NCBI RefSeq assembly: GCF_003576645.1
Contig: NC_044917.1
Location: 9,426,638 to 9,490,637, forward strand
Length of the DNA stretch: 64,000 nt
DNA from: Ipomoea triloba
Taxonomy: Eukaryota > Streptophyta > Magnoliopsida > Solanales > Convolvulaceae
Direction: 5' to 3'
Position numbers and translations under genes: made by a program. The first letter of the stretch is position 1. The number at the start of each line of letters is the position of its first letter. Of the stretch, positions 1-11,223 are shown one piece after another. The notes under the pieces were generated by a model. It had not been told where the DNA came from. It saw nothing but the letters and a program-made list of their open reading frames with translations, and did no database searches.

Positions 1-652
1 TTCGGGAGTCTAAAATACATTATATATTTACTTTATATGTATAATAAAATATATCTAGTGTCAGAGAAATTTCATAATATTCCTCCTTATTTTATTTCTT
101 CATAAAATAAAATAAAAAATCTATAATTAGTATACACACGTACTCACATGATGTGTGCGAACAATAACGTGGTTTTTAAAAAAAAATTTCCCTGTTGGTT
201 TTGTCCTACACGGCTATTAGGTTTCAATGTTGAGGTCACGTATTTTGCTAAATTGTATACTTTTCACATGAAGTTTTGTTTGATTTGGTGTGGTGGTCAT
301 TCTTTCTCTTTTTTTTTTTTTTTTTTTTTTTAGGGGTGTGTATTTTTGTTTTTGTTTTTTGTTTTTGTTTTTTTTTTTTAAAGATTTGTCATCTACTATT
401 ATTGTTGTTCATGCAATGTGTCATTTGCATTGATTTTCATTTTCTTATGTGAATTCTAGTTTCGGGAGTCTAATATGCCATATATATTTACTTAATATGT
501 ATAATAAAATATATCTACTATCTGTGAAATTTCAAAATATTCCTCCTTATATTATTTCTTCATAAAAAAAACTGTAATTAGTAAACACACATACATAATG
601 TGTGTGAACAATAATGTGGTTGTGCATACGTCCAAAATTGTCACTTCGGCAA

Positions 653-835
653 TTAACAAATATATTGTTGGACCTGGCTAGAAAATGTATCATCACTGTC
701 AAAAACCTCAGAGTCGGTATCCCGCTGTTCAGTCTTGACTTTCTCGATAACTCTTGCCACAATGTCCACAAGATTATTTTTGTAGCACAGACTACATCCC
801 AGAGACGTCAGCAATGAATCCGAGCTCCCCTGCAT
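653..835 (-). pseudogene. Broken gene fragment, member of the 0.6-6.6 kb repeat family
   Basis: The minus strand has an open stretch of about 60 codons containing SLLTSLGCSLCYKNNLVDIV and, further on, SEVFDSDDTFSS. It aligns by eye with the larger copy at 5570-5945 (LTPLRCSVCYSNNLVEIA and TPTLGFSHGDDVFSG). The stretch is short, has no downstream continuation in frame, and its neighbours are repeats, so it reads as a decayed copy and not a working gene. Family assignment depends on the better copy at 5570-5945. Confidence 0.4.
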
Positions 836-1639
836 CGTTCAGAGCTTTGAAGAGAGGTAGTGATTAGTCCTAAGGGAGAGGAAGAGTGAAGAGTAGAGTA
901 TGGTTGAAAGAGAGAAAGGTGATGGATCGAAGCTTCTTATACTGAGTATATATATGTGGAAAAAGTTTAACTAAATAATCTTGGATACATCTGATAATAT
1001 GGTCCTACCATACCTATAGATTATTATTACATTGTATACCATGAGTGGTCTACTATTTTCTCGTTTAGTTAATGGATTCTCTCTTTGTCTAATTGTCTAT
1101 GTATGTGTGTGTGTAAGCCTATAAGGCACTAGTATATATGATTTTGTTTCCAAACAGTTGTTTACATGTTTTTATTACAAAATGGATTATACTCTATGTT
1201 TCCAGGTCTTTGCTTCCCCCCCCCCCCACCCCCACCCCTGGTTTTGCCCAACACCATAGTTAGGTTTCAATGTTGGAGTCACATATTTTGCTCAATTGTA
1301 TATTTTTCACAAAGTTTTAATTTATTTGGTGTGGTAGCCATTTTGTTTTGCCTTTTTTAGGGGTTGTGTACTTTCTGTTTTTGTTTTTGTTTTTTATAAG
1401 ATTTGTATCTACTATTATTGTTCTTCATGAGTCATTTGCATTGATTTTCTTTTTCTTTTGTGAGTTCTAGTTTCGAGAGTCTAATTAATATACCATATGT
1501 ATATATTTACTTTTTATGTATAAAAAAAAATATACCTAGTGTCATTGGAATTTCAGAATATCCCTCCTTATTTTATTTCTTCATAAAATAAAACAATTTC
1601 TATAATTAGTAAACCCACATACTCATGCGATATGTGTGG

Positions 1640-1830
1640 ATAACAATGTGGTTGTGCGTACATCCAGCATTGTCACTTTTATAATTAATTAATATATTGT
1701 TGGTCTCAGTCAGAAAATGTATCGTCACCGTCAGAAAACTCAAAGTCGGCGTCTTGCTATTCAGCTTTGAATTCCTGGACAACTCTCGCTGCAACAAATT
1801 CGAACTCCCTGCATCGTTCCCAGCCATGAA
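1640..1830 (-). pseudogene. Broken gene fragment, second copy of the same family
   Basis: A short minus-strand open stretch contains ELSRNSKLNSKTPTLSF, which matches GELWRNLGLYSETPTLGF in the copy at 5570-5945. The reading then continues in a different frame from the cognate copy. It is truncated at both ends relative to that copy and is embedded in the shared AT-rich flank. I read it as a pseudogene. Confidence 0.35.
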
Positions 1831-1973
1831 GAGAGGGAGTGATGAGCCTTAAGGGACTCAGTGGGATTTTATTTTAACAAATTAATATACACACTAGTAT
1901 TTTATATACGCGATACTCAAAAATATATGATCAATATAATATCAATACTCAATGTTAAAATATTTTTAAAAAT

Positions 1974-2023
<50 letters not shown>

Positions 2024-2206
2024 TATAGTTGTAAAATTAATATTTAAAAGTATAGTTGATAGTTTGAGTAATAATTATGGTAACATTTAATTAAAATATA
2101 ATGAAATCAAATTTACTTCTCATAATAGCATGTCTACATACATCATTACCATGAAGAATACAAAAAAAAAAAAAAATATTGTGTATGTATGTGTATGATA
2201 ATAATA

Positions 2207-2824
2207 GAGTAAATACCAGTGGAAGTCCTCCGACTTTGATAGCACCGCCACTTTTAGTCCTCAACTTTTAAATTAACCACTTTTAGTCCTCCGAATTTGA
2301 TGGTACTGTCACTTTTAGTCCTCAACTTTTAAATCAACCACTTTTAGTCCTTTTACTTTTTGTTTCTAGCCACCTATTGTCCTTCCTTTACAATTGAACA
2401 TCTAATGTCATTTTTTCAAGGGCAATTAAGTCATTTGGTCCAAAATTTAGTGTTAACAAAGGAGAGTGGAGAATAGGGGTTCTTCAATTATTCTGATGAG
2501 GAAACATAATACTTAATACATTAGTTATGAAATGACCGAATTGACCTTGAGAAAATGACATTAGATGCCCAATTGTAAAGGAAGGACCATAGGTGGCTAG
2601 AAACAAAAAGCCAATTGTAAAGGAAGGACCATAGGTGGCTAGAAACAAAAAGTCAATTGTAAAGGAAGGACCATAGGTGGCTAGAAACAAAAAGTAAGAG
2701 GAAAAGGAAGGACCATAGGTGGCTAGAAACAAAAAGTAAGAGGACTAAAAGTGGTTGATTTAAAAGTTGAGGACTAAAAGTGACAGTGCCATCAAAGTCA
2801 GGAGACCTCCAGTGGTATTTACTC
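2207..2824. mobile_element. MITE-like element with ~85-bp terminal inverted repeats
   Basis: The left end (from 2207, starting GAGTAAATACC) and the right end (to 2824, finishing GGTATTTACTC) are inverted copies of each other over roughly 85 bp, with the shared core 'ggactaaaagtg' seen in both orientations. ATAATA flanks both ends and could be a target duplication, although the flank is an ATA microsatellite, so this is weak. There is no coding capacity. The middle carries a tandem repeat of period 42 bp (listed separately). The superfamily is not identified. Confidence 0.7.
2569..2744. repeat. 42-bp tandem repeat, four copies, inside the MITE
   Basis: The core 'gaaggaccataggtggctag' starts at 2581, 2623, 2665 and 2707, so the period is exactly 42 bp. 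The first three units are nearly identical; the fourth differs on its left side. The same 42-bp period appears in independent tandem duplications inside the Copia element at 50.2 and 52.9 kb, which makes an assembly cause worth considering. Confidence 0.9.
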
Positions 2825-2871
<47 letters not shown>

Positions 2872-2964
2872 AAAAGATAACAGAAGTTATAACAATAGGG
2901 ATACTTTTGTCCAAAGAATTGTATAATACAACTCTTATAGCATAATGTATAAAAATATTTAACG

Positions 2965-3025
<61 letters not shown>

Positions 3026-3261
3026 NNNNNNNNNNNNNNNNNNNNNNNNNNNNNNNNNNNNNNNNNNNNNNNNNNNNNNNNNNNNNNNNNNNNNNNNNNN
3101 NNNNNNNNNNNNNNNNNNNNNNNNNNNNNNNNNNNNNNNNNNNNNNNNNNNNNNNNNNNNNNNNNNNNNNNNNNNNNNNNNNNNNNNNNNNNNNNNNNNN
3201 NNNNNNNNNNNNNNNNNNNNNNNNNNNNNNNNNNNNNNNNNNNNNNNNNNNNNNNNNNNNN
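2825..3261. other. ATA and AT microsatellites next to an assembly gap
   Basis: An (ATA)n tract covers about 2825-2868 and an (AT)n tract about 2967-3025. A run of Ns fills 3026-3261. The gap begins directly in the AT repeat, so the repeat probably caused it and its true length is unknown. Confidence 0.95.
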
Positions 3262-4214
3262 TTTTCATACTAAATCAACCCTTGTTGAAGTCATGTGTTT
3301 TCTTAACTGTACACTTTTGTTTTCAAAAAAAAAAAAAAAAGTCACTTTTCAAATGAAGTTTTGCTTGATTTAGTATGTCTAACCCCCCCCCCCCCCCTTT
3401 TTTTTTTTGGTTTTGTAAGGGTTGTGTACTATAAAAAAATAAAAATTAAATAAAAAAATACTCCGTAAAAGATTTATCATCTACTATTATTGTTTTCGTG
3501 TCATTTGAATTGATTTTCTTTTCCTCTTGTGACTTCTTCTTTTGGGAGTCTAATAATCTAATATAATTATATAAGGTATGTATTTAGTTTATATGTATAA
3601 TATAATATATCGATCTAGTGTCAATGAAATTTTTGAATATTCCTATTTATTGTTAAATGTTTTGGATTTTCTTTTTTAAATGGTATTAGGTTACTCTACC
3701 ACTGAATTAAAAGGGCCTATTCAACGTAACTAATTTCTTATATGTCAATTCTTATTTGTTATTGCTTTTTTGCTTTTGCTTTCTTAGCTTTGTTTGTTTG
3801 TTTTTTTTTTCTATGTGCTTATTTTATGTTTTTTTTTTTTTTGTATCGTTATTACATTACACTTCGTAGTAGTTTGTTCTAGAATACAAATAATATCTTA
3901 TGCAATTTTGGGAAAGTTTAAAAACTATTACAGTTTTCTATATTATTTTAATTTGTAATTATTTTTCTTCTCCTTCTTCTTCTTCTTCTTTTTTTGGGGT
4001 TTTGTTTTGTTCATGCTATTGTATTTCAGTATTTCGATGCAAGGGCAATTTGATGTATCATGGAGGATAGGGAGAATTCTTGAAAAAAATTTGTGCTTAA
4101 AAATCGACAGAGTCTTCACTGTGTTTCACAAAAAGAGTTGTGCAATAGTAATGGTCTCCTTAGCTACCAAATTATTAATTAATATGACATAAACATTATT
4201 TAATAAATATAAGA

Positions 4215-4335
4215 CATGTCAAAGACCTTGTAGTCAAGCAGCATAGCTGTGGTCATCTCACCTGAGAGGTCACAGGTTTGATTTCCAGTGGGGGCGTTGG
4301 CTCGTATGTATGAACAGAATCAATAGTATTCAAAA
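4215..4335 (+). mobile_element. SINE-like fragment with tRNA-type B box
   Basis: The segment has a tRNA-like layout: an A-box-like stretch around 'cagcatagctgtggtca' and a B-box-like 'ggtcacaggtttgattt', about 30 bp apart, followed by a short unique body. This spacing is typical of tRNA-derived plant SINEs. No clear target duplication or poly-A tail was verified. It could also be a decayed tRNA-like repeat of another kind. Confidence 0.4.
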
Positions 4336-4767
4336 AAATAAATACAAGACATGAAATATTATCACTAAATATTTTTAAAATTATTTGGATTATAAATACA
4401 ATATTTGTTGCTTTTAAAAAAATACAATATATGTAAAATAATAAATGTAATTTTTTCTCTTTGATTTTTTATTTCTTCATAAAACAAAAGTTTTTTATTT
4501 AATGAGTAAACACACATGCTCACATTCTGTGTGTGAATGATAACGCGGTTGTGGATACGTCCGACGTTATCAATTTGACAATTAATTAATATAGCAACAT
4601 TTTTACTTGAAAAAAATCCCTTTTTTGTTTGATGAGAAGGAAATTTTAAAAGTATTTGAAAATACCTTTGAAATTTCAAAATTCTCTCACACACTCTCTT
4701 TCTACACAGACATATCTATAAAGTTTCGCGTTTCCCACAAAATGAATAATACTATGTTTTTGTATTT

Positions 4768-5055
4768 GGCCCTGTTTGGTAAATAATCAGTCTATCAGTC
4801 AATTTTAGCTTATTTGACCACTATTAGTTGGTAAATAATAAGCTTTTTGCAACTCCAAAATGCTAAAATTCAAAAGGCTACTCAAAACAGCCTTTTCAAT
4901 TAGCTTTTTGAGAAAAGAAATTATACCAAACAGCCATTAGCTAACAGCTAATTTATCAAACAACTTTCTACAATCAGCCAATGTTATCAACAAATCATAC
5001 ATTCTAACCCAAATAGCCAACCCAATCAGCTAACAGCTATTTACCAAACAGGACC
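4768..5055 (+). mobile_element. MITE, first of an inverted pair
   Basis: The ends are inverted repeats: GGCCCTGTTTGGTAAAT at 4768 and its near complement ATTTACCAAACAGGACC ending at 5055. The interior is AT-rich and non-coding, with alternating 'agctaacagct'-type motifs. A second copy lies in the opposite orientation at 5103-5421, and decayed pieces occur at 8757-8960 and 14590-14670. The type of end is common in plant PIF/Harbinger or hAT MITEs, but no convincing target duplication was found to decide. Confidence 0.65.
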
Positions 5056-5102
5056 TTTGCGTTTTATATTTTCTTGGCTTTTTTATTCACGCAAAGTGTA
5101 TA

Positions 5103-5421
5103 GGCCTTGTTTGGTAAATGGTTGTTAGTTGATTGTGTTAGCTGATTGAGTTAAAAGGTATGATTAGTTGATAACATTAGCTGATTGTAGAAAGTTGTTT
5201 GGTAAATTAGCTGTTAGCTGATAGCTGTTTGTTATAATTTCTTTTCTCAAAAAGCTAATTGAAAAGGCTATTTTGAGTAGCATTTTGAATTTTAGTATTT
5301 TGAAGTTACAAAAAGCTTATTAATCAAACACTTATATTGATTTTTTAATCAAGTCAAACAACTAATAGTGGTCAAATAAACCAAAATTGACTAATAGGCT
5401 GATTATTTACGGAACAAGGCC
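5103..5421 (-). mobile_element. MITE, second of an inverted pair
   Basis: The ends are GGCCTTGTTTGGTAAATGG at 5103 and its near complement ending at 5421. The interior matches the reverse complement of the element at 4768-5055 along most of its length. Only about 47 bp separate the two, so their transcript could fold into a long hairpin. Confidence 0.65.
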
Positions 5422-5569
5422 ATAATCAATTTCCTGTGTTCTCCATTGTACACTTCCACATGGACTTTATTTTAATTTTATATTATATTATTAATTATAT
5501 GTATAATATAATATATAAAGTGTAACTGGTTCAAAATTTCTAAATATCCATCTTCGTTATTACTTTCAT

Positions 5570-5945
5570 GGGCATCATTGCACGTCATACGCACGTACAC
5601 GCACGTACATATAAATCGGCCGGATCTGTCCGTTGCAGAACACCTCATCTGCGGAAATTGAAGAAAACGCCATTTCCGTAGGAGCAAACGCGAACTCAAA
5701 ATCCTCCTCCGTCTCCACTTTCACCACGTCCTTTGTTTCCTCTTCCTTGCTAGCACCTTCTCATGACGTATCGTTTTCCATGCCAGAAAACACATCATCA
5801 CCGTGGGAAAACCCCAGAGTTGGCGTCTCACTGTATAGTCCTAAATTCCTCCACAACTCTCCCCGGTCCGCAATTTCCACAAGATTGTTACTGTAGCACA
5901 CACTACATCTCAGAGGCGTCAATGACGAATCCAGGCTCCCTCTTC
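5570..5945 (-). pseudogene. Degenerate DUF1645-like gene, best-preserved copy
   Basis: The minus strand reads about 100 codons with recognisable blocks: LTPLRCSVCYSNNLVEIA, then TPTLGFSHGDDVFSG, an acidic stretch, then EEDFEFAFAPTEM and SSISADEVFCNGQIRPIY. The last two blocks match the C-terminal signature I know for plant DUF1645 proteins (an acidic/aromatic FEFAF-type block followed by SADE.F.NGQIRP). A stop codon breaks the frame between the DDVFSG block and the acidic stretch, and no start-to-stop gene can be drawn. The function of the family is not firmly known. Three weaker relatives lie at 653-835, 1640-1830 and 6300-6590. Confidence 0.45.
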
Positions 5946-6119
5946 TGATCTTGGGTACATCGGATTAATACTATTTTACATTGAGTGGTGGTGATCACTT
6001 TACTCTTTTTTCTGGTTAACGGTGGTGATTTGGTGTGGTAGCCATTCTTTTTTGGTTTTGTGAGTTCTGCTTCAAGAGTCTAATATTCTAGTTCAGAATA
6101 CCTCTCCTTATTTTTTCCT

Positions 6120-6222
6120 ACTGAAGCACAAAGAGTCAGCAGTTGTCAAGGCTCAAACCCACTTCCATCCTCCATGTGGGAGTGTAAACGGGACACCCCG
6201 AGTGCCACTAGACCACATCTCT
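6120..6222 (-). mobile_element. SINE-like fragment on the minus strand
   Basis: Read on the minus strand, an A-box-like 'tggtctagtggcactcgggg' is followed about 40 bp later by a B-box-like 'gggtttgagcc'. This is the RNA polymerase III promoter arrangement of tRNA-derived SINEs. It sits inside the repeat family and interrupts it. The tail and target duplications are not clear. Confidence 0.45.
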
Positions 6223-6299
6223 CCTTATTTTATTTCTCCACAAAATAAAAAAAAATATCTATAATTAGTAAACACACGTACTCACATGATGTGTGTGAA

Positions 6300-6590
6300 A
6301 AATATATTGGGTGTGCATATCTCCAACATTGTCACTTTAGAAATTAACTACTCCGTAATATATTGTTGGTCCCAACAAGAAAATGTTTCAGTACTGTCAG
6401 AAAACTTAAACTGGCGTCTCACTATTCAGCCCTGAATTCTTTGACAACTCTCGTCATAATTTCCACAAGATTATTATCGTAGCACAGACCAATCATATAT
6501 TAGCGATACGATGAATCCGTAGCACAGACCAATCATATATTAGCGATACAATGAATCCGTACTCACCTGTATCATTCCGAGCTATGAAGA
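6300..6590 (-). pseudogene. Broken gene fragment, fourth copy of the family
   Basis: The segment matches the region shared by the copies at 653-835, 1640-1830 and 5570-5945: the stretch that in other copies encodes the 'TPTLSF'-type block, then the 'gtagcacagac' stretch and the 'atgaatcc' end. No open frame of useful length survives, and a 40-bp tandem duplication (6481-6560) has been added at one end. Confidence 0.35.
6481..6560. repeat. 40-bp tandem duplication
   Basis: Two adjacent 40-bp units begin with 'agcacagaccaatcatatat' at 6481 and 6521 and differ at one position. Other copies of the surrounding repeat family have only one unit, so the duplication is local and recent, or an assembly effect. 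Confidence 0.9.
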
Positions 6591-6599
6591 AACACACAA

Positions 6600-7548
6600 C
6601 ACATGCTTAATATGTACACAAGCGAATCTTGAATCCCCCAATTGCACACAGAACATGCACGCGTATATTCGATTTCAGCTAGTAATTTTGGTTTGGTGCG
6701 TTATACATCAATACGAAGGAGCTCATCTAGTTCAACCGTGAATAAATCCACTTGTTAGACACTCAAACCCTATCAGTACAGGCAAGTAGGAACTAGAAAT
6801 CTGAAATGTATTCGTTGATGTGGTAGCCTCGTTGCTTTCAATTGACTAGTTCTCCTAGAGAATTTATGTTTTGTGGTGGTCCAAAATTAGAGCTTGCAAG
6901 CTCTTTAAAGACTCTCCATGACATTAGTGGTTCGTCTCAGAGGATTCAATAATACCATAGTTGCATTTCTCTTGTCATATTGAATGATGTCTCTTGATTT
7001 GGTGTGCAGATGAAACCAAATTAATGAATCTTCCTATTTTGAGAATTTTGAAAAATTCATTTTGGTGAAGTGAAATTGAAAAACGTAATCATCTTCATCA
7101 AGAGAGAGATGGCTTCTTCCTCTCTGCATTGGATTGTTAAAAATATGGTGCAACAGCTGCTAGATTTTGCCACTCTTGAAACCAACTGATATGAACAACC
7201 AAGCTCACGTCACAGCCAAAGGTGCTTGAATGAGAACAAAGATGAAAAGGAAACACTGTTGAGATCCCAAACTCCCTTTTTTCCATCAAATTTCTGATTG
7301 TCTAATATTGATTGAAGATATCCTTCAAATAAATATACAGTGAGTCCTAATCTAATTGAAACTAAGCTAACTATCTTTAACTTATAGTCTGACTAAAAAC
7401 TATTCTATTATAACAAAAACAGAAATATAAGATCATGTCAAAAAATAGGATTCTGTCAATTACTCTCTCTCTCTAAATTTAACTTTCCTTGTGCTGGTCT
7501 ACCTCTGCAGTATCACCTCCATTGCTCCTGTATTATTGAGATCAAAAT
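6600..7548. other. Intergenic stretch and 3' flank of the SRO gene
   Basis: I see no open reading frame of note, no RNA gene and no clear mobile element here. The right part should include the 3' UTR of the SRO gene, whose stop codon is at 7549-7551. A (CT)n run lies near 7464-7476. Confidence 0.5.
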
Positions 7549-10082
7549 TCAGTTGATGCTCTTCTGCTGCAAATGACCAAAAGGTATTTCAAAACCAATC
7601 AGAAACATATTTGATAGAGAAAGTGAGAACTTAGGATCATGATATCAGCTAAACTGTAGGATTATTCAAAAGTCGAGAAATATAGAAATATCGAATGTCA
7701 GCTAGTTCATATCTAAACCATGAGATAAGAACTTATATCAATGATTCTGTATAATCAAACATAAAATCACATTTCATCAAATTGAGGGCATACCTTATCC
7801 CTTTGAGCTTTTATAATTGTAGCCAACAGATCATCTCCTGCCAATTTCCGTACATGCTGTATCATTTCATGCCTTGTGATTCTCCTCTCCTACAAACAAA
7901 TTTGACCTATTAGTCCTAACTAATAATAATGAATTTCCTTAGTGTCAACATTGCAGTTGGGGTGCCAGTAAAAACCATAGCATATCTCAAGAATAAAAGA
8001 AAAACAAGAAGACAACAATCACTTACTCTATGGTCCTTCTGGTATTTCGTAATCAACTTCATGCTTTGAGGTGGCAAAAATTTACCCAGTGCAGAAACCA
8101 GAGCTGGAAAAGAGATCCATGGCGAATTCGGTAACCTCAAAGGAACAGAATTTCTTTGAACCCCTGACAACCAAACAAATAGGCAACACATTAACAAAAC
8201 CTTTTAATAGTTTCCTCTCAAAGTTACTGAACATCAAACGCCCAAGTTGCTCACCTTTTACAGAGGCCGGGACTCTGAAACTGACCACATATTGAGGCAA
8301 GATATGAGTATTCATGTTAGTACTCCACATAATATATTTTTTCGGGGACACTGAATCATCAACCCCAGAATCAAACTCCTCGGAACTGGGATGCCATTGT
8401 CCAGAACCGGGCGGCACAACCTCCATCTTCCCCAGGATCACGCGGCAAAGTAACAGATGCCTCACACCATTCTCATCGGCCACAGCGGATTTCAAACTAA
8501 AATCAACAGATCAACCAAAAAAGCAAGCTATTAGCATAGCAAGCACATTATAATATAATCATAAATCAAATATTGAACTATATAACTACATATACAATGA
8601 AGTAATGAGTCCTGAACTTTGACTGTTTTACCTAATTGAGTCTTATAACTTAGTAATTTCCCACTATTAATATTTAATTTAGCCTTCAATTATACTGATT
8701 TTACCCAATTCCGTCATCAATTATTCTTTCTCAATTTAATCTTGATTCTAACCAAGGACTTGATAGTTAGCTTATCAGCCAAATTGGCTTGTTTGACCAC
8801 TATTAGCTTTTTTACTTGATTAAAAAGACAATATAAATATTTGATTAATTAGCTTTTTATAACAGCAAAACAACTTTTTCCATCAGTTCTTAGGAAAATA
8901 AATTATACCATCATTTTGCATATAATTTACCAAACATTAAACATTTTTCTAGACCAGCTAATTGTAACGTGCGGGGCACTTTACTACAGATTTCCGAGAC
9001 GGGACACCTTGCCGAGGTTTGCTACATCCTTCCAGGCTTTTCTAGGAGTTGTACATAGGGTTCCATAGTTAGAATAATCTAAAATCATATACATATAAGT
9101 GTAGAGGTAATAGAGAAACATAAAACATTTTAAAATATTATGGAATCCTCGTAAAGAGAGTTAGAGAGGATTCTAGAGAATAAACCTTAGCCATAGGCTC
9201 CACTATCCATTGAGGAGGTGGAAAGAGTATAAATACCCTTAATGGGGCTCATTTCTAAACCATCCAAGAGAAGAATCCAAGAGTTAAACCTAAAGTGGAA
9301 TCCAAGTGAGGAATAAGTGTGGAAATAATATAAGTTCCCTAGTTCCTTTAGCTTCTTGGCTAATTTATTTTCGGGAAGACTGACTTAACTATTTGAGGGG
9401 AAGGGGAAATATAGCTAAGGCCACGTAATGCTATTAACTAGTCAAATCTGGTAAAACTATTGGCCAAACACCCAATAAAACTATTTGCCAAACACCCAAA
9501 ACCATTTGAGTACTGGACCAATTAAGCACAGAAGACTTTTAGAACATAATTAAATTGAGTATTAACTCATTATGAATTGTTTTCAAAAAAACTGAATTCG
9601 ATCCATAATCATTAATTTAAGCAAACAAGAGCTTCAAAATGAGTGAATAGTTACCATCCAAGAGAAAAATTAGATGGAGAGAGATAGATTCCATGGCCAT
9701 AACTTCCAGCGTTGTTGATTTTAGGAGCAAAACCATGTGAAAGAATAGCATTGATCTCATCCATGGAAGAAGCTCCATACCAAGCAAACTCCACATTAGC
9801 GGAGCCTCCATTCTTCTTCTCCACCGCTTTTGAGAAAATCCCAAAAATCTTAAGCTTTATCTCCTTAATCAACCCCTGATAAGAGCTCTTATAAATACCC
9901 TCAATTGTAGTTTGACAACCCAAAACCCCCAGACCCGAGAGCAACTTCTGCTTGATGGTATGATAAGCTTGTTCCCCTTCATCCACTTGGATCAACCCTT
10001 TCTCACATCCGAAATGAGAATCTACCTCATGAGCCGAACCCGAAATCCCGCTCTCACAATCCGATACCTCTGAGCGCTCCAT
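7549..10082 (-). CDS. SRO: SRO family protein (PARP-like and RST domains), five exons
   Basis: Coding exons, 5' to 3', are 10082-9655, 8496-8255, 8163-8027, 7889-7794 and 7566-7549. They join in phase to 306 aa plus stop, the usual size of the short SRO proteins that lack a WWE domain. Residues about 45-215 form the PARP-like domain (WYGAS at 101-105, GSYGHGIYLSP at 126-136, HPSSEEFDSGVDD near 178-190, NMNTHILPQYVVSF near 203-217). Residues about 230-300 form the RST domain (SPWISFPALVSALGKFLPP, then ITRHEMIQHVRKLAGDDLL). In this family the RST domain binds transcription factors and the proteins act in stress, redox and developmental responses. The catalytic H-Y-E triad looks degenerate: Tyr102 where active PARPs have His, and Gln211 where they have Glu, so ADP-ribosyl transfer is unlikely (inference). 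The start is the first in-frame ATG; all introns are GT-AG. The gene lies 4.3 kb downstream of ATM on the same strand. Confidence 0.92.
8497..9654 (-). other. SRO intron 1, with decayed MITE pieces
   Basis: The 1.16-kb first intron has GT at its 5' end (9654) and AG at its 3' end (8497). About 8757-8960 matches part of the MITE pair at 4768-5421 (shared 'cttgtttgaccactattagct'-like core) and is a truncated copy. The stretch at about 8600-8750 has the look of another short AT-rich repeat. The rest is unremarkable. Confidence 0.6.
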
Positions 10083-11223
10083 TTCCGCCAACTTCTCTAG
10101 AAACTTCTCAAGAAGTCAGGAATCCAGCACTCATAAAGGAAAACTTAGGTAGAAGAGAGAAATAATTTCGACGGATTCCGAAATTCTGATTGCAAAAACA
10201 AAGAATTTGGAATCAAATTCTGATTCTATAAGATAATTTTAGAAGAGAAAAATCAACTCAAAAGAATAGAGGCATCTTGAAGCTAGCGAAAATAGCAATA
10301 AATAAAATTGAGAAAGAAGAGAAGCTAAGACGCAACTGAAACACCGCCATAGAATCGTCTCCCTTTGAGGTTTTACTGAAACAATATAAGCTCGAGAGGG
10401 AGGTTTTACTGAAACAATATAGGCTCGAGAGGGAGAAGGATGGCGGTGTTTGAGTTGGCCGACGTTGAGTGGCGGTCAAGGGAGAGTTAATTAAATGGCG
10501 GGGGTGGGATGTGAAATTACAAGAATGGGCTTTTCTTGGGAAGGTGTGCATCCTGGGTTTCGTGATCAAACGGGAAGTGGGAGAAAAGTCGTATGTGGGC
10601 GGAACGGATTTCGTGTGTCAATTTAGACCGTACCATAGAATAAACGGTTCTAGATGGGGCTGTCAACGGGTCGGATCTTCATAAATTCGGGTTATAACGG
10701 GATTATTTATACATGGTGAATACGTAAACAGAAAAAATCAAAATGTTGACTAATATTGATTTATATTTTTTTTTAAACAAAATATATTTGTTTAATTTCA
10801 ACCCGTGAAATCTTGATACATACTCCAGCGAGAATGGGATGGGGATCACAATTCGACTATTCGAGGAATAGGAATAGGAATAGGAATACTCTTCTCCCAA
10901 ATTAAGAATGGGAGAAGAGGAATAGGAATACTCCTGGCAGGGAGCTGGCTAGCTAAATATTTAGGAATATTTAAATATGTTTGCAGCCAGCTAGCTAGGG
11001 TTTTGGTCAGCAGCCATAGCCACGTGAAAAGGTTGCACCTTATTTTAAAACTTGCAGGGTGAAGACGAAAGAGACCGACATCTGTTTTGGACGGCGCGCC
11101 CTGCTCAATTCCATGGGCACTAACTTTTTAAAATGGAAAATAGTATTTGTACTTCCGGATTATATTTCCTTTTTTTTTTTGAAAACTCCAGATTATATTT
11201 CCTAATGAAACAACATGCTCTAA
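10083..11223. other. SRO 5' flank with a 33-bp tandem duplication
   Basis: This should hold the 5' UTR and promoter of SRO, but I could not place a transcription start. A 33-bp unit beginning 'aggttttactgaaacaatat' occurs at 10368 and again at 10401. Short direct repeats of 'aggaatag' occur near 10864-10890. No coding sequence is supported. Confidence 0.5.

Larger units (their letters stand above)
1..6600. repeat. Degenerate repeat family, several diverged copies
   Basis: The same block of sequence recurs in diverged form. One landmark (a 'gggagtctaat'-like motif followed by an AT-rich stretch) begins at about 1, 461, 1471, 3539 and 6069. A second landmark ('tatttcttcataaaa', then 'gtaaacacac' and a 'gatgtgtg'-like piece) follows at about 81-160, 541-610, 1563-1640, 4468-4540 and 6220-6300. 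The copies differ by substitutions and indels and are interrupted by MITEs, microsatellites and a gap. Downstream of the second landmark some copies keep a gene-like piece on the minus strand (listed separately). I infer an old tandem or segmental duplication of a small gene with its flank. The block is not one continuous array. Confidence 0.6.

Noticed and set aside
2819..3268. 149-codon minus-strand open frame
   Set aside because: It consists of AT and ATA microsatellite translation and the run of Ns.
10258..10684. Open frames on both strands near the SRO 5' end
   Set aside because: They overlap the likely SRO 5' UTR and a 33-bp tandem duplication, and show no family signature.
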